A DNA stretch of 5,283 nucleotides from Candidatus Saccharimonadales bacterium (GTDB lineage Bacteria; Patescibacteriota; Saccharimonadia; Saccharimonadales; Saccharimonadaceae). The position numbers and the translations under genes were made by a program. The stretch covers positions 1-5,283 of the forward strand of contig JASLCP010000008.1 of the NCBI GenBank assembly GCA_030151825.1, given 5' to 3'. This document shows positions 1-5,152 of this stretch, piece after piece. The notes below the pieces were generated by a model, which ran no database searches, had not been told where the DNA came from, and worked only from the letters and a program-made list of their open reading frames with translations. The first letter of the stretch is position 1; each line of letters begins with the position of its first letter.

Positions 1-506
1 AAGTCGTTGGCTTTCGAATGCCAGGCGATATCTTTCCTGAAACATGGATATTCAAAAAAACCTCCGGCGCATTGTATTACTACGAAGCAATGGACGACAG
101 CGAAGTGATTACCGCCGAACGCGATGTCTTGCTCGACCACATCAAAAGTAACGCCCATCTTGAAGAAAAGTTACTCTCCTATTTTATCAACAGTCACTCT
201 GCGCAGCTATTACAAATCACTGCGCTCGAACAATCACGTGCAGCCGACAAGCTATTACTGATGTTATACTTCTTGATGTTTCTCTACAGCAAGGAAGTAA
301 CACCGGGAAATTATGACCTGCGGTTTCACATTACCCACACACTCCTTGGTAACTTGACCGGACTTACCCGCGAAACAACCAGTGTCGAACTGGGCAAACT
401 ACGCCGCAAAAAAGTCGTCAGCTATAGTGGTCACGAATTTACCATTCATCGACCGATGCTCGAGGCACAACTAGCCAAAGAAAGCCTGAGTGACATTAAG
501 CTCTAG
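1..506 (+). CDS. Crp/Fnr-family transcriptional regulator, 3' part (5' end outside window)
   Basis: This is the C-terminal two thirds of a Crp/Fnr-type transcription factor. The frame is open to the left edge: VVGFR, encoded at 3-17, precedes the first visible ATG at 18. That ATG is therefore internal, because VVGFRMPGDIFPE matches the end of the cyclic-nucleotide-binding beta-roll and no ribosome site precedes it. Counting from that Met, residues 1-40 finish the beta-roll, about 46-92 form the long dimerisation helix, and about 104-145 form the winged helix-turn-helix. The HTH signature is 'LTGLTRETTSVELGKLRRK', followed by the wing 'VVSYSGHEFTIHR'. The Glu of the GE/PE position is kept, but the Arg that binds cAMP phosphate in E. 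coli CRP has no counterpart ('SGALYYYEAM'), so classical cAMP sensing is unlikely (inference). No Cys is visible for an Fnr-type cluster in this part. The gene ends in TAG and converges on the response-regulator gene with a one-base gap. Its targets are unknown. Confidence 0.88.
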   Translation, partial: VVGFRMPGDIFPETWIFKKTSGALYYYEAMDDSEVITAERDVLLDHIKSNAHLEEKLLSYFINSHSAQLLQITALEQSRAADKLLLMLYFLMFLYSKEVTPGNYDLRFHITHTLLGNLTGLTRETTSVELGKLRRKKVVSYSGHEFTIHRPMLEAQLAKESLSDIKL

Positions 507-507
507 G

Positions 508-885
508 CTATCTTTTGCCGCTCAGTACGTCGCCAACTAAGTTAAGTATTTCCCGCGGCGAGGCCCAAGCCTTCAAGATATATCGATCCGCACCAAGACG
601 ATAGGCTTCGTCAATCTCGTCCTGCATATCATAATTACTAAAGACAATTACCTTGACGTCAGGATGGTCAGAGACCAAATCATACTGTTTCAAAAACTCA
701 ACGCCGTCCATTTCGGGCATCCGAAGATCCAGTAAAATAAGATGCGGCTTGAAACTCGCTGCCTTTTCTAATGCATCTTTGCCATCATGCGCCACCATGA
801 CGTCATACTTCGCTTGTTTAAGAAGCGTGTCGTACGCATCTGATAAAGATACCTCATCTTCGACAATAAGTATTTTCTGTGCCAT
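508..885 (-). CDS. Receiver-only (CheY-like) response regulator
   Basis: A 125-residue protein that is a single REC domain with no DNA-binding or enzymatic output. Visible landmarks are the acidic pair E9-D10 ('LIVEDE'), the phosphoacceptor D53 in 'LLDLRMPEMDG', the switch residue S83 in 'VIVFSN', and the conserved K105 in 'RYILKAWASP'. The residue after that Lys is Ala, where most receivers have Pro. The ATG at 885 has a good Shine-Dalgarno site (GGAG, 6-nt spacing). It lies 81 bases downstream of the histidine-kinase gene on the same strand, with no clear terminator between them, so it is the natural phosphotransfer partner of that kinase (inference). Output is presumably by binding another protein, as with CheY or Spo0F. 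The stop is TAG, one base from the stop of the convergent Crp-like gene, so the two 3' ends have no room for a separate terminator. Confidence 0.95.
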   Translation of the reverse strand: MAQKILIVEDEVSLSDAYDTLLKQAKYDVMVAHDGKDALEKAASFKPHLILLDLRMPEMDGVEFLKQYDLVSDHPDVKVIVFSNYDMQDEIDEAYRLGADRYILKAWASPREILNLVGDVLSGKR

Positions 886-891
886 ATATTA

Positions 892-895
892 CTCC
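892..895 (-). promoter_or_regulatory. Shine-Dalgarno site of the response-regulator gene
   Basis: On the minus strand the start region reads CGGAGTAATATATG. GGAG sits six bases before the ATG at 885, which fixes that start. It is the clearest ribosome binding site in the window and contrasts with the histidine-kinase start, which has almost no leader. Confidence 0.75.
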
Positions 896-921
896 GATTT
901 GTCCAATACTACTATCATACT

Positions 922-950
922 ACTATAGCCCTTTTGGTCATATCTATGAA
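922..950 (-). promoter_or_regulatory. Possible sigma70-type promoter of the response-regulator gene
   Basis: Minus-strand TTCATA (950-945), a 17-base spacer and TATAGT (927-922) would start transcription about 30 bases before the ATG. The -10 hexamer is the same as the one before the kinase gene. A second overlapping candidate is ATGACC (941-936), 16 bases, then TATGAT (919-914). The -35 boxes are only 4/6 matches. The kinase gene upstream has no obvious terminator, so readthrough is also possible and this promoter may only add to it. Confidence 0.4.
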
Positions 951-966
951 ATTTTTTACAGCAATA

Positions 967-2718
967 CTATTCACCTTTTGGTAAGTAAATGGTAAACGAC
1001 GATCCTTTACCAAGTTCAGACTCGACCGCAATATCACCTCCGTGCAGTTGGGCCAGATGCTTTGCCAGATACAATCCAACTCCCGTACCCGTTACCAAGT
1101 GACTTCGTTCGTTTTGGATACGTGAAAACTGACGGAACAGTTCAGAAATATCATCACGCGACACCCCGACACCTGTGTCGCTAATCGTAATGTAATACTC
1201 GTTATTTTTGCGATGCATCGACACATCGATTTTGCCACCAGGATGCGTATATTTGATAGCGTTACTGAGGAGGTTTTCGATAACCATACGCAACATATGT
1301 TCGTCAGCATAAATCGGTGCTTGTTTGCTGATTTTTTTGGTCACCGCCAGACCTGCTTTTTCGATTTCTTGCGCCTGCTCGTCGATAACATCCAATACCA
1401 GTGTTGATAAATTAAACGACTTTTTTGCCAGCACAATCCGCCCCATATCGAGTTTTGCCAAATGCAAAATATCGTTAATAACGCGCAGTTGACGTTCGTT
1501 GCTGGCATAGGCTTTTTGCAACATGTCTTCTTGGGTGTCAGTGATCGAGCCGGCGAATCCTTGTAGCACCATCCCAACATATTGCTTGACACCTGTTGCC
1601 GGCGTACGCAGCTGATGCGAGGCAAGTGACAACAGCTCGTCTTTGGCTCGCGCCACATCACGCTCTTTGTCCAAGAGTACCTGATGATAGCGACCACGCA
1701 GGAAGAAGAATGTAATCGTCCCCACCAAAATACCGATAAATGAACCGAATACGGCGGTGTAGAGTGGTGCGTTTAGCTGGGTTTGCGACACCAGATGGTT
1801 GGTATCAAACTCGTACCGGACTTCGAACGTCTGGCCATACGCATGGATTTGCTGGGAACGCATCACGCGTGGACCATTTGGTGATGAGGCTGTTGAGGCA
1901 TAGACTTTCGCCTCTTTACCCTCGGCTGTTTTTGACAACACCGCGACACTGGTATGACGATCGTCGACGCGGTCAAAAATCGCCTCAAAGACTTCTTTGG
2001 TCTGAAACGACGCCAAAACATGGCCGCCAATGGCTGCCTCGCGCTGTGCGCTGGTGTTGAGCGGCATACCGGGCAGATAATACGGTGCATACATAATAAA
2101 TGCGTCGGTAGTGCTCTTTTCTTGCGTTCGTGCGTCTCTAATGAGGCGGATTTGGCGTGTCATTGCTACGCCGTTGATGTCGGTTGCCCGAAGTGTCGTG
2201 TCGTAGCGCTCTTTGTCACTCCAAATGTCAAAGCCAGCATTGTTTATCACCGTATCTTGTTCGGGGCTAAAATACGTGAGCACGTTTTGGCTACTATTTC
2301 CCATGGTGCTATTGATCGTTATGGGCTGTCCATACTGAGCACTTAGTTGCTCGAGCAGTGTCGATCGCTCGCTGTCACTACGGACTACTTTTGTAATGGC
2401 AATTCGTGAAATCGATGGAAAGTTTTGCGGTAATCGATAAGTGCCGACAAATGCCTGCCAAGCCTGACGATCGACCGGTCCTGAATTTACTCGGCCAACG
2501 CCACTCCAGACAATTTGTTCGTACGAGCTAAAAATGCTACGTGCTAATAGTTCATTTTCGCGTAGTTGTTTGTCGATTTCTTGATACTGTACTGATTGTA
2601 AGTTGTGTGCAGATACTGTTCCGACGACAATACTGGCAATAATAATTGCCCACGTCACTAACACCGGTGTCACCGTCAAATACGATAGATACCCTTTATA
2701 TCTCGCAAACCGCGTCAT
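967..2718 (-). CDS. CHASE-domain transmembrane sensor histidine kinase
   Basis: A 583-residue membrane sensor kinase that should autophosphorylate on His and pass the phosphate to a receiver. Order of parts: a short basic N-terminus; TM1 about 14-37; an extracytoplasmic domain about 45-310 that resembles CHASE ('FPSISRIAITKVV' near 100-112, 'AGFDIWSDKERYDTTLRA' near 161-178, 'FIMYAPYYLPG' near 207-217, then 'GGHVLASF'); TM2 about 317-340; and the HisKA dimerisation domain with phosphoacceptor H368 in 'LASHQLRTP'. The HATPase_c domain has its N box at 481-491 (N486), G1 'DTGVGV' at 514-519, an F box near 528 and G2 'GTGVGL' at 544-549. All catalytic landmarks are present. CHASE domains bind small extracellular ligands in other organisms; the ligand here cannot be inferred. 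The ATG is well supported because TM1 follows almost at once. The stop is TAG. The downstream neighbour is its likely receiver, and the two upstream genes encode envelope proteins. Confidence 0.95.
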   Translation of the reverse strand: MTRFARYKGYLSYLTVTPVLVTWAIIIASIVVGTVSAHNLQSVQYQEIDKQLRENELLARSIFSSYEQIVWSGVGRVNSGPVDRQAWQAFVGTYRLPQNFPSISRIAITKVVRSDSERSTLLEQLSAQYGQPITINSTMGNSSQNVLTYFSPEQDTVINNAGFDIWSDKERYDTTLRATDINGVAMTRQIRLIRDARTQEKSTTDAFIMYAPYYLPGMPLNTSAQREAAIGGHVLASFQTKEVFEAIFDRVDDRHTSVAVLSKTAEGKEAKVYASTASSPNGPRVMRSQQIHAYGQTFEVRYEFDTNHLVSQTQLNAPLYTAVFGSFIGILVGTITFFFLRGRYHQVLLDKERDVARAKDELLSLASHQLRTPATGVKQYVGMVLQGFAGSITDTQEDMLQKAYASNERQLRVINDILHLAKLDMGRIVLAKKSFNLSTLVLDVIDEQAQEIEKAGLAVTKKISKQAPIYADEHMLRMVIENLLSNAIKYTHPGGKIDVSMHRKNNEYYITISDTGVGVSRDDISELFRQFSRIQNERSHLVTGTGVGLYLAKHLAQLHGGDIAVESELGKGSSFTIYLPKGE

Positions 2719-2724
2719 AGTCTC

Positions 2725-2753
2725 ACTATAGAGTGCTGAGCGATGGCGGTCAA
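2725..2753 (-). promoter_or_regulatory. Strong sigma70-type promoter of the kinase gene, predicted leaderless
   Basis: On the minus strand TTGACC (2753-2748) is followed by a spacer of exactly 17 bases and TATAGT (2730-2725). Only GAGACT separates the -10 from the ATG at 2718. With the usual 6-7-base discriminator, transcription would begin at or next to the A of the ATG, giving a leaderless mRNA. The -35 box starts two bases past the stem of the upstream gene's terminator, so terminator and promoter abut. No real Shine-Dalgarno site is present. Confidence 0.7.
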
Positions 2754-2755
2754 AT

Positions 2756-2785
2756 AATAATAGCCTTCGTACGAAGGCTATTATT
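2756..2785. terminator. Perfect 30-bp palindrome, probable terminator of the DUF916-like gene
   Basis: AATAATAGCCTTCG and its exact complement meet at a TA centre, giving 15+15 bases with no mismatch. As RNA this is about a 13-bp stem with a GUAC loop. It lies 16 bases past the TAA of the DUF916-like gene. The T-rich part (TATTATT, then ATTTG) is mostly inside the 3' arm, so it is an unusual intrinsic terminator. By symmetry it could act on either strand. Confidence 0.7.
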
Positions 2786-2801
2786 TATGCGTCAGTTATT
2801 T

Positions 2802-3809
2802 TTAGTGTCGGAATCCGCCGCCACCGCTATTGCGTAGGACGCGCTTTTTGTAGTTGCGAAGGAACAACCAGATACCAACAATAACAGCAATCAGTACCAG
2901 TAGGCCAACAACCGCTGCAACGATCATGATAAGCGGAACAACCCAGAATGATTTGGTGACTTCGATTGTTTGGTTCTTTTGACCGTAAGCAAGTGTTGCT
3001 GTCACACTATAGTGACCGAATGTGCCGACATCTTTGAGGGGAATATCCCAACGACGAGCGCTGTCAGGAAGTACCATGTCGCGAGGTTCTTTGTTATTAA
3101 AGTCAGCGCTGTAAACGACTTTGTCGCCGTTTTTGACAACGATTTTACCAAACGGACCAACCTGTGCACTGCCCTTGTTTTCGAGGCGCAGTGTAAGGTT
3201 TAGTTTGTCTGGTGTATTAAAGAAGGTACCGTTTTTGCCATCTTGCTGGACATTAAAGTCAGTAACATTCAACTTTTCTACCATATTGCCAGGTACGGTC
3301 AGTAGCATCAATGATGCAGCGCTGGCGCTGAGGTTGACCTGTCCGCCACCATCAGGAGAGGTTGGCGCAAAACGAACGGCACCAAAGTAACCACCAGCCT
3401 TGGCGTCCTTGGGTACGCTGATTGTCACGTCAATGTCTTTAGCTTCCTTTGGCGCAATCGTGACATTGTCGATTGGTTTCATAAAGCGCTTGAGACTGTG
3501 TGTTGGTGCAAATTTATCGGCATCCAGAATCAGAGCGGGTGTTCCGCGCTCGTCACCAGCGACAAAGTCATTTTCGAATGGTTTGACCGTGATCGTATCA
3601 CCCGTCAGGTTGGTCACCGTTGTCGTGACCGTCTTGGTCTCGCCTGGCTTGATCGAAATGTCGGTACGCACTGGCGATACCTTGAGGACATTGGTCGAAT
3701 TATTTACTTTTGATTGTGCGAAGGCTTGCGGACTAACAAGTAGAGCAAGCGCAAACATGGCAACTCCCGCCACGCGGATATTTGATCGGATAAATTGTTT
3801 CACCATCAC
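2802..3809 (-). CDS. Membrane-anchored DUF916/WxL-interacting-protein-like envelope protein
   Basis: About 335 residues. A signal peptide occupies residues 1-31 with likely cleavage after 'AFA'. Two extracytoplasmic beta-sandwich domains follow. The first (about 40-150) has 'LKVSPVRTDISIKPGETKTV', 'VTNLTGDTITVKP' and 'DAKAGGYFGAVRFAP', the layout of the DUF916 (WxLIP peptidoglycan-binding) domain. The second (about 160-285) ends in 'VGTFGHYSVTATLAYG', like the WxLIP host-binding domain. A C-terminal TM helix lies at about 289-317, followed by 'RNYKKRVLRN' and a Gly-rich end. Known WxLIPs are anchored by such a helix and hold surface proteins at the wall. That role here is inferred from layout only. 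The start is ambiguous: GTG at 3809 has AGGG nine bases upstream, and ATG at 3806 follows directly. Numbering is from the GTG. The gene lies downstream of the surface-protein gene, separated from it by a terminator and its own promoter. Confidence 0.85.
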   Translation of the reverse strand: MMVKQFIRSNIRVAGVAMFALALLVSPQAFAQSKVNNSTNVLKVSPVRTDISIKPGETKTVTTTVTNLTGDTITVKPFENDFVAGDERGTPALILDADKFAPTHSLKRFMKPIDNVTIAPKEAKDIDVTISVPKDAKAGGYFGAVRFAPTSPDGGGQVNLSASAASLMLLTVPGNMVEKLNVTDFNVQQDGKNGTFFNTPDKLNLTLRLENKGSAQVGPFGKIVVKNGDKVVYSADFNNKEPRDMVLPDSARRWDIPLKDVGTFGHYSVTATLAYGQKNQTIEVTKSFWVVPLIMIVAAVVGLLVLIAVIVGIWLFLRNYKKRVLRNSGGGGFRH

Positions 3810-3840
3810 CTTTTATTTCCCTATTTACGTAAGTACTCCC

Positions 3841-3869
3841 ATCATAACAGATATGCTTATGGATGCAAA
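3841..3869 (-). promoter_or_regulatory. Probable promoter of the DUF916-like gene (extended -10)
   Basis: Minus-strand TTTGCA (3869-3864, 4/6 match to the -35 consensus), a 17-base spacer and TATGAT (3846-3841). TG at the -15/-14 position makes an extended -10 (TGTTATGAT), which could offset the weak -35. The predicted leader is about 25 bases. Most of the spacer is the 15-base element shared with the surface-gene promoter. An 8-bp palindrome, TTACGTAA (3825-3832), falls just after the predicted start of transcription. Confidence 0.55.
3847..3861 (-). repeat. Shared promoter element, copy 1 (CATAAGCATATCTGT)
   Basis: This 15-base sequence matches 14 of 15 bases of the element at 5130-5144. 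Both copies are on the minus strand, both begin two bases after the -35 hexamer, and both are upstream of an envelope-protein gene. Copy 1 touches the -10 hexamer directly. Neither the kinase nor the receiver promoter contains it. It is a candidate regulator site or an unusual promoter determinant. Confidence 0.6.
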
Positions 3870-3883
3870 TGCTATTTTACGAG

Positions 3884-3915
3884 TAAATACCCCTCCGTAT
3901 ACGGAGGGGTATTTA
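3884..3915. terminator. Perfect 32-bp palindrome, probable terminator of the surface-protein gene
   Basis: TAAATACCCCTCCGTA is followed by its exact complement, giving 16+16 bases with no mismatch. As RNA this is about a 14-bp stem, GC-rich in the middle, with a UAUA loop. It begins 24 bases past the TAG of the surface-protein gene. The T-rich stretch (TATTTA) forms the base of the 3' arm, and no long T tract follows. Its design is the same as that of the palindrome at 2756-2785, though the sequence differs. It could work in both directions. Confidence 0.72.
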
Positions 3916-3939
3916 TGCCAGCTAATGATTCAGCGTGTA

Positions 3940-5070
3940 CTAGAACTTACCGGTTGCGATAAGACTGAGTGTTGCCGAGTACAGACCAGCTGGAGTAGTA
4001 TTGTTGATACTTGCTCCAAAGGTCATCTTGACATTTCGGTTGCTTGCAGGAGCGCTTGCAGTGTTTAGGATTGGGTCACCGTAAACACTTGTCACACCAG
4101 TTGCGTTACCAGCAACGTAGTTCATATAGAAGTTATCGTATGCAGAGTCCTGAACGAATGTGCCTTTTGTTGCATCAAGCGTATCAGTTGTTGCTGCTTT
4201 AACCCCGAACAGTGCATTTCCCGTAAGAGCTGCCTCTGATGCTACGGATGGGCTTGCGGGCTTGATATCACAAGCGCTACCAGCGCCTGCGCGGAGCAGA
4301 CCGCCACAGTCAAGCGCGTTGCTCTTTAGGCTGACAACGGCACCCTGTGAGGCGTTGGTCGAAATCTGCGTATAGATATCGGCAGTTGACGCCTGGCCAG
4401 CATCAAGTGCCTCACCAGTTGTCGCGTTCGTCAATTTGACTCCGCTGAGCGCCGCACCAGCACAGTCATCGGCAATTGCCGTGCTTGATACACAGAAGGT
4501 CATTGTTTCTTTGACGACACCACTGACGCCAATGCTGTCTGTGATTGAAATCGCGACAGAACCGTCATCAAGGTGTGTACCAAGAGCCGCTGCGTCATAG
4601 CCAGTAAAGCCAGATGCATCCGTATACGTTACGATACGTGCATAAATTGGGCCTGCATTAGTTGGAGTCGTTAGACCACCAAGCTTTACATCTACTGTAT
4701 CGCCAGCGCCTGCGGTAGACGCAAGAGTAACATTCACCGTACTAGCTCCTGCAGCTGCAGCCGTTGCATTCGCGCCATCTACTGTTGGGGTGGTAACGTT
4801 AAGGCCAGCAGGAGCGGTACAGGTGGTATTTATTGTCGGGCTATCACAAAAGTCGACAATAAATGCGTTCGTACCTGCTGTCGCAGCCTTGAACGAAACT
4901 TCGTAACTGACTCCTGATGTGGCCTTAGCCGAATTACTTAGCGCAACAGAACGTTCTGTTGCCGTCGCAGCAAAGGCCAACACTGGCACGATCGTCGCCA
5001 TCACCATCGCAAATGCCGCTACTGCGTACACCATGCGACGATTAAATAATCTAAAGGAATTTGTTCCCAT
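3940..5070 (-). CDS. Exported beta-rich surface protein with three cysteine pairs
   Basis: About 376 residues, family not firmly identified. The N-terminus is a signal peptide: a basic stretch 'RLFNRR', a hydrophobic core at 13-33, and likely cleavage after 'AFA' at 34. The mature part is rich in Ala, Thr, Ser, Gly and Asn and in short beta-strand-like segments. There are six cysteines, in three close pairs at about 75/84, 193/203 and 255/267; the first two pairs sit in similar 'FC...C' contexts and probably form disulfide loops. There is no tryptophan, no LPXTG motif and no C-terminal TM segment. The protein ends in 'PAGLYSATLSLIATGKF', a final beta-hairpin reminiscent of the last strands of WxL domains but without the WxL motif. 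The product is presumably secreted and held at the surface by non-covalent contacts, with the DUF916-like neighbour a candidate partner (inference). ATG at 5070 is preferred over ATG at 5073 because GAGG is five bases from the former and only two from the latter. The stop is TAG. Confidence 0.85.
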   Translation of the reverse strand: MGTNSFRLFNRRMVYAVAAFAMVMATIVPVLAFAATATERSVALSNSAKATSGVSYEVSFKAATAGTNAFIVDFCDSPTINTTCTAPAGLNVTTPTVDGANATAAAAGASTVNVTLASTAGAGDTVDVKLGGLTTPTNAGPIYARIVTYTDASGFTGYDAAALGTHLDDGSVAISITDSIGVSGVVKETMTFCVSSTAIADDCAGAALSGVKLTNATTGEALDAGQASTADIYTQISTNASQGAVVSLKSNALDCGGLLRAGAGSACDIKPASPSVASEAALTGNALFGVKAATTDTLDATKGTFVQDSAYDNFYMNYVAGNATGVTSVYGDPILNTASAPASNRNVKMTFGASINNTTPAGLYSATLSLIATGKF

Positions 5071-5075
5071 CATTT

Positions 5076-5079
5076 CCTC
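5076..5079 (-). promoter_or_regulatory. Shine-Dalgarno site of the surface-protein gene
   Basis: The minus strand reads GAGGAAATGATG. GAGG is two bases from the first ATG (5073) and five from the second (5070), so normal spacing favours the second. Another GAGG ten bases further upstream is part of a direct GAGGATGTGAGG arrangement. Confidence 0.6.
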
Positions 5080-5121
5080 ACATCCTCATGTTAAGTATTT
5101 GTTTTGTTTAGTAACGATATC

Positions 5122-5152
5122 AGTGTACCACAGACATGCTTATGCTTGTCAA
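5122..5152 (-). promoter_or_regulatory. Promoter of the surface-protein gene, consensus -35 overlapping the upstream stop codon
   Basis: Minus-strand TTGACA (5152-5147) is a perfect -35 box. It is directly preceded by an A6 tract and GC, which could act as a proximal UP element. The best -10 is TACACT (5127-5122) with a TGG extension, at a long 19-base spacing. The 17-base alternative (GGTACA) is poor. The TGA stop of the upstream gene (5151-5149) lies inside the -35 box. The leader would be about 45 bases. Confidence 0.55.
5130..5144 (-). repeat. Shared promoter element, copy 2 (CATAAGCATGTCTGT)
   Basis: This is the second copy of the element at 3847-3861, differing at one base (G for A). 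It begins two bases after the -35 box, exactly as in copy 1. Here it is also part of an imperfect 18-bp dyad, GACAAGCATAAGCATGTC (7 of 9 pairs), and of a direct repeat AAGCATAAGCAT. Confidence 0.6.

Noticed and set aside
653..928. Plus-strand open frame across the receiver gene and its upstream region
   Set aside because: It is antisense to a clear REC domain; the apparent protein has no family features.
1740..2346. Overlapping plus-strand open frames inside the kinase gene
   Set aside because: They lie antisense to a complete histidine kinase with all motifs, have no ribosome sites and show no recognisable protein features; they are shadows.
3825..3832. TTACGTAA palindrome near the predicted start of transcription of the DUF916-like gene
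   Set aside because: Eight bases is too short to call an operator, and no counterpart was found at the surface-gene promoter.
2756..3915. The two palindromes as CRISPR repeats or transposon inverted repeats
   Set aside because: They differ in sequence, occur once each, have no spacers, and enclose an ordinary gene with its own promoter and no transposase.
3400..4068. Plus-strand 222-codon open frame
   Set aside because: It is antisense to the DUF916-like gene, crosses the promoter and the 32-bp palindrome, and has low-complexity composition. No start signal supports it.
5078..5089. Three-codon upstream ORF (ATG AGG ATG TGA) in the surface-gene leader
   Set aside because: It has no ribosome site of its own and may be a by-product of the GAGG-rich leader. 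It cannot be told from chance without conservation data.
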